The position numbers were made by a program, and so were the translations under genes. This document shows positions 27,232 through 36,570 of a DNA stretch of 64,000 nucleotides, piece by piece. Position 1 is the first letter of the stretch. Each line of letters opens with the position of its first letter. Below the pieces are notes generated by a model. The model ran no database searches. It was not told the origin of the DNA and saw only the letters and a list, made by a program, of their open reading frames with translations. The stretch is from Ancylobacter crimeensis. Its GTDB lineage: Bacteria > Pseudomonadota > Alphaproteobacteria > Rhizobiales > Xanthobacteraceae. Where the stretch lies: assembly GCF_023016805.1 (NCBI RefSeq), contig NZ_JALKCH010000003.1, forward strand, positions 1 through 64,000, given 5' to 3'.

Positions 27232-28352
27232 AACTTGTTCCAGGTGCGGGTCACGACGCGCTGCACGTCCTGCGGATAGGTGGTGACGGTGAAGAGCTTC
27301 GCCTGCACCTCCTTGGACGGATAGATCATCGGGTTTTCGAGGATTTCCTTGTCGATGAACTTCTGCGCGCCAAGGCTGCCGCTCGCATAGGAAATGTAGT
27401 TGGTGTTCTTCGCCGCGATTTCCGGCTTCATCATGAAGTTGATGAAGGCCAATGCCTCTTCCGGATGGGGGGCATCCTTCGGAATGGCGAAGCTGTCGGC
27501 CCAGAGAAGCGCGCCTTCCTTCGGAAGGATGTACTCGATGTTGACCGGCGCCTTCTTGGTCTTCTTGGCGGCTTCCTCGGCGCGTGCCTTCGCCTGGAAC
27601 ACATCGCCCGACCAGCCGAGCGCGATACAGATGTCACCGCGCGCCAGAGCGTTGATATAGCCCGAGCTGTCGAACTTCTTGATGAAGGGACGGATCGGCA
27701 TCAGCAGTTCGGCGGCCGCCTCGATGTCCTTCGGATCCTTGGAGTTCGGATCCTTGCCGAGATATTTCAGAGCGGTCGGAAGGACTTCCTCCGGGCCGTC
27801 GAGGAAATAGACGCCGCAATCCTTCAGCTTGGACAGGATTTCAGGCTTGAAGAGGATATCCCACGAATCGAGCGGAACCTCGCCAAGACGCTCCTTGACC
27901 TTGTCGACATTGATGCCGATGCCGGTCGTGCCCCACATATAGTTTGCGGCATACTGGCTTCCCGGGTCATAGACGGAGAGCAGCTCCACGATCTCGGGCC
28001 ACTGGTACTGCAGGTTCGGCAGCTTCGACTTGTCGAGCTTCTGGTAGATGCCCGCCTTGATCTGACGTTCGAGGAAAGAACTCGTCGGCACCACGATATC
28101 GTAGCCGGTCTTGCCGGCGAGCAGCTTGGTCTCCAGGACCTCGTTGGAATCGTAGACGTCGTACCGGACCTTGATTCCGGTCTCCTTGGTGAACTCCTCC
28201 AGCACCGACTCGTCGATATAGTCGGACCAGTTGTAGACGTTCACGACCTTTTCCTGCGCGGCCACCGGGCTGACAGCAGCCACGAGAGCACTCGTGGCCA
28301 GAAATCCGGTCGCCAGAACACCTGCCGCGACGGTCGCGAGAAGGCGGGACAT
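27216..28352 (-). CDS. potF: PotF-like polyamine (putrescine) binding protein
   Basis: This 378-residue periplasmic binding protein belongs to the PotD/PotF family. It has a signal peptide ending near SPVAAQE and then the hallmark VNVYNWSDYIDE. Other family stretches are YDVVVPT-like YDIVVPTSSFLERQ, NYMWGTTGIGIN and LGWSGDVFQA. The ATG at 28352 is preferred over the one at 28373 because AAGGAGA lies just upstream. The usual ABC genes potGHI are not adjacent. Neighbouring glutamine synthetase-like and aminotransferase genes support a role in putrescine capture for catabolism. Confidence 0.9.
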   Translation of the reverse strand: MSRLLATVAAGVLATGFLATSALVAAVSPVAAQEKVVNVYNWSDYIDESVLEEFTKETGIKVRYDVYDSNEVLETKLLAGKTGYDIVVPTSSFLERQIKAGIYQKLDKSKLPNLQYQWPEIVELLSVYDPGSQYAANYMWGTTGIGINVDKVKERLGEVPLDSWDILFKPEILSKLKDCGVYFLDGPEEVLPTALKYLGKDPNSKDPKDIEAAAELLMPIRPFIKKFDSSGYINALARGDICIALGWSGDVFQAKARAEEAAKKTKKAPVNIEYILPKEGALLWADSFAIPKDAPHPEEALAFINFMMKPEIAAKNTNYISYASGSLGAQKFIDKEILENPMIYPSKEVQAKLFTVTTYPQDVQRVVTRTWNKFKRGK

Positions 28353-28519
28353 CCTGTTCTCCTTCAGGAACATTGCTGGATCGCCGCAAGGACAGGCATG
28401 CCCAACCTTTCAGCGCAGATGAAAGCTAGTGCGGGAAAGCCTCCGGCTCAAGCGTCACGGACCGCGACGGTGATCCGCCCCGCCTTTTTCCGGCATAGCC
28501 GGAACAGGCAGAAGCGCGA

Positions 28520-29929
28520 TTACAGATAGGTTTCGTATTCCAGCGGGTTGATCCGCCCCTCGAAGGCGGCCAGTTCGGCCTCCTTCATCACCGCATAGAC
28601 CTGCTGCCAGGTGGTGCCGAAGGCATCGGCGATGAAGGACGAGCCGGCGAAATTGCGGATGGCGTCGTGCATGGAATGCGACAGGCGCGGCGCCGACACG
28701 TCATCGGCATTGCCGGTGAGCGGAGCCGGCGGCTCCAGTCCACGTTCGATCCCCTCCAGCATGCCGGCGAGGATGCCGGCGAGCACGAGATGGGGATGGG
28801 CATCGGCACCCGCGATGCGGTGCTCCAGCCTCCGGGCCTTGGGCGGGCCGTTCGGCACCCGCACCGCGACATTGCGGTTGTCATAGCCCCACGAAACGCT
28901 TGTCGGCGCGTAGCTGCCCGGCACGAGGCGGCGATAGCCATTATAGCCGGGCACATAGAACATGCAGGTATCGGCCATGGTGGCCAGCATGCCCGCCGCC
29001 GCGTTGCGCAGCAGCTTCTCCCCGGCCTCGCCGGCGCCGAAGGCGTTGTCGCCCGCGCCGTCGGTGAGGCTGACATGGACATGCATGCCCGAACCGGCGA
29101 AATCCAGCAGGGGCTTGGCCATGAAGCTGGCGCGCAGCCCGTGCTTGCGGGCGACCCCGTCGATCAGCCGGCGCAGCAGGATCGCGTCATCCGCCGCCGC
29201 CATGGCGTCGCGGCGGTGATAGAGATTCACCTCATACTGGCCGGGCGCGGCCTCGGAAATGACCGTGTCGGTCGGCAGACCCTGGATGCGGGCGGCCTCG
29301 CGCACCTCGTGCAGCAGCGCCGCATAGGCATCGAGGTCGGACATTGCATACATGTTCTGCCGGGCAAGGCCGCGGGCCGGGAAAACCGGCTCCGGCGCCC
29401 CGTCCGGGCCGGCCTGCTGCTTCAGCAGGTAGAATTCCAGCTCGAAGGCGACGCAGGGGTAAAGCCCCAATGCCGCGAGCCGCTCGACCTGCCGGGCAAG
29501 CTTGTGGCGCGGGTCCAGCTCCCACGGGCGCTCGCCGCCGCGCGGGTCGGGCTCGTTCATGGTGATCATGACCTGTGCGGAGCGGCGCGGCGCCCACGGC
29601 ACCGGCTTCAGCGTGCCGGGCACCGGGCGACACAGGCCGTCGCGGTCACCGGTCTCCATATGCAGGCCGGTCTCCATGACCTCCCGACCCCAGATGTCGA
29701 GGCCGAAGATGGAAAGCGGGATGGCGACGCCGTCGGTCCAGATCTTCTGGGCCGCCCCGCCGGGAATCCATTTGCCGCGCAGCACCCCATGGGTGTCGGG
29801 CAGCAGGACTTCGACGATCTCCGGTGCGCCTTCACGCGCCAGATGGTCGGCAAATTCGGCAGTGGCCGCGCCCGCGGACGCGGTCGTGGCAGAAATCTCG
29901 GCGTGCGGGGCCGCTTCGGTTGACGGCAT
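28520..29929 (-). CDS. Gamma-glutamylputrescine synthetase-like (glutamine synthetase family)
   Basis: This 469-residue glutamine synthetase-fold ligase has the metal-site motifs FELEFYLL, SEAAPGQYEVNL and GSGMHVHVSL, and the late RRLEHRIAGADAHPHL motif. This fits the PuuA/GlnA3 branch, which joins glutamate to putrescine or another amine with ATP. The N-terminal extension starting at 30061 is rejected in favour of the ATG at 29929. It is on the same strand as the PotF-like gene (167 nt away) and divergent from a putrescine-type aminotransferase. True substrate could be another polyamine or ethanolamine. Confidence 0.85.
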   Translation of the reverse strand: MPSTEAAPHAEISATTASAGAATAEFADHLAREGAPEIVEVLLPDTHGVLRGKWIPGGAAQKIWTDGVAIPLSIFGLDIWGREVMETGLHMETGDRDGLCRPVPGTLKPVPWAPRRSAQVMITMNEPDPRGGERPWELDPRHKLARQVERLAALGLYPCVAFELEFYLLKQQAGPDGAPEPVFPARGLARQNMYAMSDLDAYAALLHEVREAARIQGLPTDTVISEAAPGQYEVNLYHRRDAMAAADDAILLRRLIDGVARKHGLRASFMAKPLLDFAGSGMHVHVSLTDGAGDNAFGAGEAGEKLLRNAAAGMLATMADTCMFYVPGYNGYRRLVPGSYAPTSVSWGYDNRNVAVRVPNGPPKARRLEHRIAGADAHPHLVLAGILAGMLEGIERGLEPPAPLTGNADDVSAPRLSHSMHDAIRNFAGSSFIADAFGTTWQQVYAVMKEAELAAFEGRINPLEYETYL

Positions 29930-30050
29930 GATGGGTCCTGGATGGTGCCTGCTCGATTGTGGCCATGCGGACGGGCGCGCGGTCAAGCCGCCGCGCCGCG
30001 CATCGCCCTGTTTCACTCTTGTGGCATGCCGGACGGCTTGACGCACGCGA

Positions 30051-30064
30051 AATGTGATCACATT
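30051..30064. promoter_or_regulatory. Perfect 14-bp palindrome in the divergent polyamine promoter
   Basis: AATGTGATCACATT is a perfect palindrome between the divergent glutamine synthetase-like and aminotransferase genes, 27 nt before the aminotransferase ATG. It is a strong operator candidate. The TGTGATCACA core is shared by several regulator types, so the binding protein cannot be named. Confidence 0.6.
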
Positions 30065-30090
30065 CTGTGGTCAACCATGGAAGGCCCATC

Positions 30091-31461
30091 ATGACGCAGC
30101 CCCGCACCACCGCCGAACTGCGCGCGCTCGACGCCGCGCATCATCTCCACCCCTTCAGCGATACCAAGGCGCTGAACGACGAAGGCTCGCGCGTCATCGT
30201 GAAGGCCGAGGGCGTGTGGCTCACCGATTCGGAGGGCAACCGCATCCTCGACGGCATGTCCGGCCTGTGGTGCGTGAATGTGGGCTACGGCCGCGAGGAG
30301 ATCGCCGACGCGGTGGCCGCGCAGCTTCGCGAGCTGCCTTATTACAACACCTTCTTCAAGACCACCCACGTCCCCGCCATCGAGCTGTCCGCCAAGCTGG
30401 CGGAGCTGACGCCGCCGCAGTTCAACCGGGTGTTCTTCACCGGCTCGGGCTCGGAATCGAACGACACCGTCATCCGTCTGGTGCGGCGCTACTGGGACAT
30501 CAAGGAGCAGCCGGAGAAGAAGGTCATCATCTCCCGGCGCAACGCCTATCACGGCTCCACCGTGGGCGCGGCCAATCTCGGCGGCATGGCGCCGATGCAT
30601 GCGCAGAACGTGGCCCTTCCGGGCGTGGTGCACATCGCCCAGCCCTATTTCTGGGGCGAGGCCCGGCAGGGCGAGACGCCGGAGGAATTCGGCCTGCGCA
30701 CCGCGCGGGCGCTCGAAACCACCATCGACGCGCTGGGCGAGGACCGGATCGCCGCCTTCATCGCCGAGCCGATCCAGGGCGCCGGCGGCGTCATCATCCC
30801 GCCCGCGACCTACTGGCCGGAGATCGCCCGCATCTGCCGCGAGCGCGACATCCTGTTCATTTCGGACGAGGTGATCTGCGGCTTCGGGCGCACCGGCAAG
30901 TGGTTCGGTTGCGAGACCTTCGGCACCCAGCCGGACCTCCTCGTCATGGCCAAGGGCATCACCTCCGGCTACCTGCCGCTGGGTGGGGTCATGGTCGCGG
31001 ACCGGGTGGTCGACGTGCTGCTGGAAGGCGGCGACTTCAACCATGGCTACACCTATTCCGGCCACCCGGCCGCCTGCGCGGCGGCGCTGGCCAACCTTGC
31101 CATCATGCAGCGCGAGAAGATCGTCGATTACGTCGCCGACGATGCCGGGCCGTATCTGAAGGCGCAGTGGTCGAAGCTTGCCGAGCATCCTCTCGTCGGC
31201 GAGGCGCCGATGCTCGGCATGGTCGGCGCGCTGGAGCTGACGCCGGACAAGATCGGCCGCACCAAGTTCCCGGACGTCGGCAAGGTCGGCACGCTGGCGC
31301 GCGACTTCTCGTTCAGGAACGGCCTCGTGATGCGGGCGACGCGCGACCGTCTCATCATCGCCCCGCCGCTCGTCATCTCCCATGGCGAGATGGACGAACT
31401 GGTGGCGCGTGCGAAGAAGACGCTGGACGACACCTATGCCGAGTTGAAGCGCTTGGGCTAG
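30091..31461 (+). CDS. Class III aminotransferase, putrescine-pyruvate (SpuC-like)
   Basis: This 456-residue PLP enzyme resembles omega-amino acid and putrescine aminotransferases such as SpuC. It starts with HLHPFSDTKALNDEG and has VFFTGSGSESNDT. The Asp of FISDEVICGFGRTG binds the PLP pyridine nitrogen, and the Schiff-base Lys lies in LVMAKGITSGYLPLGG. GGAAGG at 30079-30084 supports the ATG at 30091; an upstream GTG (30067) is less likely. It probably converts putrescine to 4-aminobutanal with pyruvate as acceptor. Regulation from the palindrome at 30051 is inferred. Confidence 0.9.
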   Translation: MTQPRTTAELRALDAAHHLHPFSDTKALNDEGSRVIVKAEGVWLTDSEGNRILDGMSGLWCVNVGYGREEIADAVAAQLRELPYYNTFFKTTHVPAIELSAKLAELTPPQFNRVFFTGSGSESNDTVIRLVRRYWDIKEQPEKKVIISRRNAYHGSTVGAANLGGMAPMHAQNVALPGVVHIAQPYFWGEARQGETPEEFGLRTARALETTIDALGEDRIAAFIAEPIQGAGGVIIPPATYWPEIARICRERDILFISDEVICGFGRTGKWFGCETFGTQPDLLVMAKGITSGYLPLGGVMVADRVVDVLLEGGDFNHGYTYSGHPAACAAALANLAIMQREKIVDYVADDAGPYLKAQWSKLAEHPLVGEAPMLGMVGALELTPDKIGRTKFPDVGKVGTLARDFSFRNGLVMRATRDRLIIAPPLVISHGEMDELVARAKKTLDDTYAELKRLG

Positions 31462-31561
31462 GTGAACTGAAGCCACACTCCCGCTGCGTCAGCGGATGCG
31501 GCTATGATGCCGGCAGGGGCCCGTGTGTGCCCTGCCCTCTCTTCGACGGAGCGCCTGTGAG

Positions 31562-32941
31562 ATGACCCGCCCGCTGTCCTCCGAATCGGCCTCCGGGGCG
31601 TCGCCCGCCCGGGTCTCCGCCCTGCGCGCCGAAGCCGAGGCGCTCTATCTCGGCACCCGGCCGAAGACTCGCGCCGCCGCGGGCGCGACCGCGCATCTTT
31701 ACGACGGCGTGCCGATGCACTGGATGAGCGACTGGTCGACGCCGGTTCCACTTATCGTGGACCGCGCCGAGGGCGCCCGCCTCACCGACATCGACGGCCA
31801 CGCATACGAGGATTTCTGCCTCGGCGACACCGCCGCCCTGTTCGGCCATTCGCCGCCTGCCCTGGTCGAGGCGCTGGCACGGCAGATTCCGCGCGGCCTC
31901 GCCTCCATGCTGCCGACGCCGGATGCCGGGCTCGTGGGGGATCTGCTGGCGGCACGGTTCGGCCTCGATCTCTGGCAAATCGCCACGACCGCGTCCGACG
32001 CCAACCGCTTCGCGCTGCGCGCCGCGCGCGCGGCGACCGGGCGCCCGCGCATCCTCGTCTTCGACGGCGCCTATCACGGCGCGGTGGACGAAACCTTCGT
32101 CGAGCTGTCGCCGGCCGGCCTCCCGCGCAACAAGCCGAGTCTCGTCGGCGAGCCACGCGATCTGACCGCGCTGACCCGCATCGTACCCTTCAACGACCTC
32201 GCGGCGGTGGAGGCGGCGCTGGCCGACGGCACGGTCGCCTGCGTCATCACCGAGCCGGTGCTGACCAATTGCGCGATGGTGCTGCCCGAGCCGGGCTTCC
32301 ATGCCGGGTTGCGCGAGCTCTGCCGGCGGCATGGCACGCTGCTGCTGATCGACGAGACGCATACGCTCTCCACCGCGCCGGGCGGCTATACGCGGCTGCA
32401 TGGGCTGGAGCCGGATCTCCTGGTGATCGGCAAGGCCATCGCCGGCGGCGTGCCGACCGCCGTGTGGGGCATGAGCGAGGCCGTCGCCGCCCGCTTCAAA
32501 GCGGCGAAGGCGGAAGCGGCGGACGGCCATTCCGGCATCGGTACCACGCTCTCCGGCAGCCCGCTGCAGCTCGCCGCCCTGCGCGCGACGCTGGAGGCGG
32601 TGGCGACGCCTGAAGCCTATGCCTGCATGAACGCGCTGGCCGACCGGATGGAAGCGGGGCTGGCCCGTGTGATAGCCGCCGCCAGCCTTCCTTGGCACGT
32701 CGCCCGCTGCGGGGCGCGGGTGGAGGTGGTGCGCGCGCCGGTGCCCTGCCGCAATGGCGGCGAGGCGAAGCACGCCCATTTCCCGGCGCTGGAGGCGGCG
32801 GTGCATCTCGCGCTGCTGGTGCGCGGGGTGCTGATCTCGCCTTTCCACGACATGATGTTGGCCTCCCCCGCCACCAGCGAGGCACAGGTGGACCGGCTGG
32901 TGGAGGCGACGGGCGAGGTGGTCGGCCGGCTGGCGGGATAG
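31562..32941 (+). CDS. Class III aminotransferase (glutamate-1-semialdehyde aminomutase-like)
   Basis: This 459-residue fold-type I PLP enzyme has GDTAALFGHSPP near the N-terminus, TTASDANRFALRAARAATGR, FDGAYHGAVDE, LLIDETHTLS (the Asp binds PLP) and VIGKAIAGGVPTAVWG with the Schiff-base Lys. It is more distant from HemL than true glutamate-1-semialdehyde aminomutases. It is better called an aspartate aminotransferase family protein. It is co-directional with the SpuC-like gene, 100 nt downstream, so it may act in the same amine pathway. Substrate is uncertain. Confidence 0.85.
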   Translation: MTRPLSSESASGASPARVSALRAEAEALYLGTRPKTRAAAGATAHLYDGVPMHWMSDWSTPVPLIVDRAEGARLTDIDGHAYEDFCLGDTAALFGHSPPALVEALARQIPRGLASMLPTPDAGLVGDLLAARFGLDLWQIATTASDANRFALRAARAATGRPRILVFDGAYHGAVDETFVELSPAGLPRNKPSLVGEPRDLTALTRIVPFNDLAAVEAALADGTVACVITEPVLTNCAMVLPEPGFHAGLRELCRRHGTLLLIDETHTLSTAPGGYTRLHGLEPDLLVIGKAIAGGVPTAVWGMSEAVAARFKAAKAEAADGHSGIGTTLSGSPLQLAALRATLEAVATPEAYACMNALADRMEAGLARVIAAASLPWHVARCGARVEVVRAPVPCRNGGEAKHAHFPALEAAVHLALLVRGVLISPFHDMMLASPATSEAQVDRLVEATGEVVGRLAG

Positions 32942-33272
32942 GGATGGGGCGGCGCTGCCGCTGGTGACAGGGCGCGGCCCGGCCCCTCACCCTACCCTCT
33001 CCCGAGGGGGAGAGGTATTTCCCTTTGCACGATGGGTGAGCCCGGCATCACGTGATGCGACGCGGCCTCCGCTCCTCATGGAAGAACGCAGGCCCCTCCC
33101 GCCGGACAGCGGAGGATCCGCACCGCAAGAGCCGCTCTGCTCCTTCTCCCCCGAGGGAGAGGGTAGGGTGAGAGGCCGCTCACCGACGAGGCCGGGGTGG
33201 GAATGCCCTCGGCGGAAGGCTCGTCCGGTCGGCAAAACGGCCAGCCGCAAGCACGAACCTTGTTCTGCCCGC
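32942..33272. other. Intergenic region holding a REPIN-like repeat
   Basis: No gene is supported in this 331-nt convergent gap. It contains a long inverted repeat (listed separately) and an internal perfect palindrome, GCATCACGTGATGC (33045-33058). Confidence 0.6.
32983..33175. repeat. REPIN-like inverted repeat pair
   Basis: The left arm (32983-33015) contains CCCTCACCCTACCCTCTCCC followed by GAGGGGGAGAGG. The right arm (33144-33175) is its near-perfect inverse, ending GAGGGTAGGGTGAGAGG. Each arm is itself a small hairpin (CTCTCCC/GGGAGAG). About 128 bp separate them. Two REP-type hairpins in inverted orientation fit a REPIN or a small MITE. Similar CCTCACCCTACCC elements are common between genes in rhizobial genomes. 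Confidence 0.75.
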
Positions 33273-33614
33273 TCAGCCCTGCTCGGTCGGGAAGCCCGCC
33301 TGCTTCCAGGCCAGGATGCCGCCCGCCATGTGGCGATGCAGGTCCAGCCCGGCCGCCTGGGCGGCAGCGGCGGCCCTTTGCGAGCGCTGGCCGGAGCGGC
33401 AGGAAAAGACCAGCATCCTGTCGCCGGCGTCGGGCAGCGCGTCGGCATCGAAGGTGGAGAGCGGAAAATCCACCGCGCCGGGAATGCTCTCGGCGGCAAG
33501 CTCGTTGGGCTCGCGCACGTCGACCAGCAGGATGGTGCCGTCGGCGAGACCCTTGCGCACCTCGTCCACGCTCAGATTCTCGATCACGCCGCCGAAGGGA
33601 TTTGGCTCGGCCAT
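33273..33614 (-). CDS. Single-domain rhodanese-like sulfurtransferase
   Basis: This 113-residue single-domain rhodanese has the active-site loop CRSGQRS, with the nucleophilic Cys in VFSCRSGQRS, and the conserved VDVREPNELAAESIPGA region. The C-terminal GGILAWKQAGFP is typical of GlpE/PspE-like proteins. It likely moves sulfane sulfur in the cytoplasm; no signal peptide is seen. No operon partner is obvious. Confidence 0.9.
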   Translation of the reverse strand: MAEPNPFGGVIENLSVDEVRKGLADGTILLVDVREPNELAAESIPGAVDFPLSTFDADALPDAGDRMLVFSCRSGQRSQRAAAAAQAAGLDLHRHMAGGILAWKQAGFPTEQG

Positions 33615-33673
33615 GTCACGGGCTCCTCACATCTCTGCGCAGGAGGTAGCCCTGCGCAGGCGTCCGCGCAAGC

Positions 33674-34708
33674 TCACCTGACGACGCGCGGCGCACGCGG
33701 GCGCACCACCAGAACACCGGCCACCACCAGCGCGCCGCCGGCGATCACCACCAGCGAGGGAATCTCGCCAAACAGCAGCGCGGCGAAGCCGACGCCGACC
33801 AGGATCTGAAGCAGCAGCACCACCGACACCAGACCGGCCGGCAGACGCCCCAGAGCGAAGGTCGTCAGTCCCTGCCCCGCCGCATGGGTGACGATGCCGA
33901 GGCCGGCAACCGCGAGCAGGCCCTGCAGGCTGCGCGGCACCAGCATCTCGCCCGTTCCAACGGCCCAGCCAAGGCAGAGCACCGCGGCGAAGGCGGTGGA
34001 AATGAGCGAGAGCATGCCCCCGCCAATCGCGGCACGCCCGTCCGCGCCCGCCCGCCGGATCATGCGGATGAACAGGATATAGGCCGAATAGGCGGAGGCC
34101 GCGACGAGGCACATCAGGTCGCCGGTCCGGGTGGCCGCGCCGCCCTGCCCGCCCTGCAGGCCATGGCTCATGATGAGCAGCGCGCCGGCGATGGCAAGCG
34201 CCATGGCGGTGAACAGGGCCCGCGTCGGACGCTCGCCGAGGAAGGCCCAGCCCATCAGCATCACGAAGAGCGGCGCCATATTGCCGAGCAGCACCGCGTT
34301 TGCCGTGGTGGTGAACTGAAGCGCGGCGTTGAACAGCACGAGATCGACGGCGAAGAACAGGCCGATGAGGCAGGACAGGCCGACGGTCGCCAGCGGCAGC
34401 TTCGGCGCATCGAGACCCGTCACCCGCGCATGGGCCTTCATGCCGCGCCATTCGGCAAGCGCCCACAACGCGGTCGGGCCCAGGGCGAAGACGAGGCGCC
34501 AGAACCCGACCGCCGCGGGGCCGACATCGGACAGCCGCACGAAGATGGCCGAGAAACCGATGCACAGAGCCGCGGCCAGCACGCCGCCGAAGGCGCGGCG
34601 GCGCAGTTTCGCCTGCAGCAGCTCGGCGGCGAGCGCGGCGGAGGCGGCCGGCGCGGGAATGTCGATGGTGTCGGTGAGGGCGAGCGAGGCGGGGGGCGGC
34701 GGCGACAT
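33674..34708 (-). CDS. EamA/DMT-family transporter
   Basis: This 344-residue inner-membrane protein has two EamA repeats and about ten membrane helices. Motifs include FSAIFVRLSDVGPAAVGFWR in the first half and LGERPTRALF after helix 4. The ATG at 34708 is preferred to a GTG at 34717. It is a drug/metabolite exporter of unknown substrate. It is divergent from a LysR regulator gene 180 nt away, a common arrangement in which the LysR protein controls the transporter. Confidence 0.88.
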   Translation of the reverse strand: MSPPPPASLALTDTIDIPAPAASAALAAELLQAKLRRRAFGGVLAAALCIGFSAIFVRLSDVGPAAVGFWRLVFALGPTALWALAEWRGMKAHARVTGLDAPKLPLATVGLSCLIGLFFAVDLVLFNAALQFTTTANAVLLGNMAPLFVMLMGWAFLGERPTRALFTAMALAIAGALLIMSHGLQGGQGGAATRTGDLMCLVAASAYSAYILFIRMIRRAGADGRAAIGGGMLSLISTAFAAVLCLGWAVGTGEMLVPRSLQGLLAVAGLGIVTHAAGQGLTTFALGRLPAGLVSVVLLLQILVGVGFAALLFGEIPSLVVIAGGALVVAGVLVVRPRAPRVVR

Positions 34709-34888
34709 GGGGCACACGGCTGACAGGGGAAGCCGGCACAGACCTTCGCAGATCTCGGCTAACGCGAGGTTGACTACACCCGCCCTTATTATCGGAAAAG
34801 CGAATTTATTTTGTGGTTACATCACGAATGATGATAAGAATGAAACCTTGCTTTTCCGCCTGTGCGGGGACCATTGCCGGAGCCGTTG

Positions 34889-35761
34889 ATGCGCCACCTG
34901 GATACCGAATCGCTCGGCATGCTCATCGCCATCGTGGACAGCGGCGGCTTCACCGCCGCGGCGGAGCGGGTCGGGCGAACGCAATCGGCGGTCTCCGCGC
35001 GCATCGCCCAGCTTGAGGAAAGCCTCGGCGTGCGGCTGCTGGAGCGTTCGCGCCGCGGCGTCGCGCTGACCGAGAGCGGCGAGCGGCTGGTGGCCCATGC
35101 CCGTCGCCTGCTGGCCTATGAAAGCGAGGCGCTGTCCGACCTCAAGGGCGGCACGCCGGAAGGCAGCGTCAGGCTCGGCATGCCGGACGATTATGTCGAC
35201 GCCTATTTCACCCCGGCCATCGCGCGCTTCGCCGCAGCCTATCCGCGGATCGAGATCTCCATCCGCTGCGACCTCTCCAAGGCGCTGGAGCCGGAGGTGG
35301 AGCGCGGGCACATCGACCTCGCCCTCATCACCCGCGACCTCGCCCGTCCCACCGGCGAATTGCTGAAGCGCGAGAAGCTGATCTGGCTCGCCGCCCGCGG
35401 CCATCGGCCGGAGCGCAACGACCCGCTGCCGCTCGCGCTGTGCCCCACCGGCTGCCGGGCCCGCCCCCACATTGCCGCCGCGCTTGACACGGTGGGCCGG
35501 GCCTGGCGCGTCGCCTGCACCGCGACCTCGCAGGCCGGCATCAATGCGGCGGTGGAAACCGGGCTGTGCGTCACCGCGATGCCGGAATGCGCCGCCCCGC
35601 CGGAGTGGCGTCGGCTCGGCCATGCCGACGGCCTGCCGCCTTTGCCCGACATCGAGGTGGGGCTGGTGATGGCGCCGGCGGCCTCCGCCGCCGCGCGCCG
35701 CCTCGCCGAGACGCTGCGCGCCGCGCTCTCGGACGGGCCCGCCGCGGTCGAGGCCGCCTGA
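34889..35761 (+). CDS. LysR-family transcriptional regulator
   Basis: This 290-residue regulator has an N-terminal winged helix-turn-helix (LIAIVDSGGFTAAAERVGRT then QSAVSARIAQLEESLGVRLLER) and a C-terminal substrate-binding domain (from about residue 90). The start at 34889 gives the standard LysR N-terminus. The shared intergenic region with the EamA gene (34709-34888) is AT-rich and should contain its binding site. The effector is unknown. Confidence 0.92.
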   Translation: MRHLDTESLGMLIAIVDSGGFTAAAERVGRTQSAVSARIAQLEESLGVRLLERSRRGVALTESGERLVAHARRLLAYESEALSDLKGGTPEGSVRLGMPDDYVDAYFTPAIARFAAAYPRIEISIRCDLSKALEPEVERGHIDLALITRDLARPTGELLKREKLIWLAARGHRPERNDPLPLALCPTGCRARPHIAAALDTVGRAWRVACTATSQAGINAAVETGLCVTAMPECAAPPEWRRLGHADGLPPLPDIEVGLVMAPAASAAARRLAETLRAALSDGPAAVEAA

Positions 35762-35799
35762 CGCGGCGGCCTGCACGCGGTTTTTCGGCCGCTCCGTTT

Positions 35800-36570
35800 T
35801 CAGCCGCGCTTCACGTTGAAGCCGGCGAAGCCCTGGCAGGTGGGGAACACCTGCAGTCGATTGATCTGCACATGGCGCGGAACGGTGCAGCAGAAGAACA
35901 CCTGCTCGGCGATGTCCTCGGCGGTCAGCGACTGCGTGCCGGAATAGACCGCATCCGACCGGCCGGCATCGCCATGGAAGCGCACCAGCGAGAACTCGGT
36001 CTCGACCATGCCGGGCTCGATGTCGGTGACGCGCACGCCGGTGCCGACCAGATCGGCCATCAGGTTCAGCGAGAACTGCTTCACGAAGGCCTTGGTGGCG
36101 CCATAGGCATTGCCGCCCGGATAGGGATAGTCGGCCGCGATCGAGCCGGTGAACACCACATGCCCCTCCCCGCGCGCCACCATGCCGGGCAGCGTGGCCT
36201 CCACCGTGTAGAGCAGGCCCTTGATGTTGGTGTCCACCATGTCGTCCCAGTCCTTCAGGCTGGCCCGCTGGGCGGGTTCGAGGCCGAGGGCGAGACCGGC
36301 ATTGGCGAAAACGACATTCAGCGGGGCGAAAGGTTCGGGCAGCGTGTCCAGCGCCTTCGCCAGCGCGGCCTGGTCGCGGACATCGACCTCGAGGGGATGC
36401 AGGCGGGGGCCGAGCTCGTCGCGCAGCGCGATGAGGCGGTCGGCGCGGCGGCCGGTCGCCACCACATGGGCGCCGGCTTCGATGAAGCGCCGCGCGCTCG
36501 CAGCGCCGATGCCGGAGGTCGCCCCGGTGACGAGAACCCGGAGCGTGGCGGGATCGAGCATCTGATACAT
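35800..36570 (-). CDS. SDR-family oxidoreductase (YdfG-like)
   Basis: This 256-residue short-chain dehydrogenase has TGATSGIG near the N-terminus, NAG in FANAGLALG, a catalytic Ser in FTGSIAADYPYPGG and the AYGATKAFV motif with Tyr and Lys. The sequence after it (RVTDIEPGMVETEFSLVRFHGD) matches the YdfG/serine-3-dehydrogenase-like branch, which reduces 3-hydroxy acid semialdehydes. The frame is open to 36936, but the extra residues are not conserved-looking, so the ATG at 36570 is used. Confidence 0.88.
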   Translation of the reverse strand: MYQMLDPATLRVLVTGATSGIGAASARRFIEAGAHVVATGRRADRLIALRDELGPRLHPLEVDVRDQAALAKALDTLPEPFAPLNVVFANAGLALGLEPAQRASLKDWDDMVDTNIKGLLYTVEATLPGMVARGEGHVVFTGSIAADYPYPGGNAYGATKAFVKQFSLNLMADLVGTGVRVTDIEPGMVETEFSLVRFHGDAGRSDAVYSGTQSLTAEDIAEQVFFCCTVPRHVQINRLQVFPTCQGFAGFNVKRG

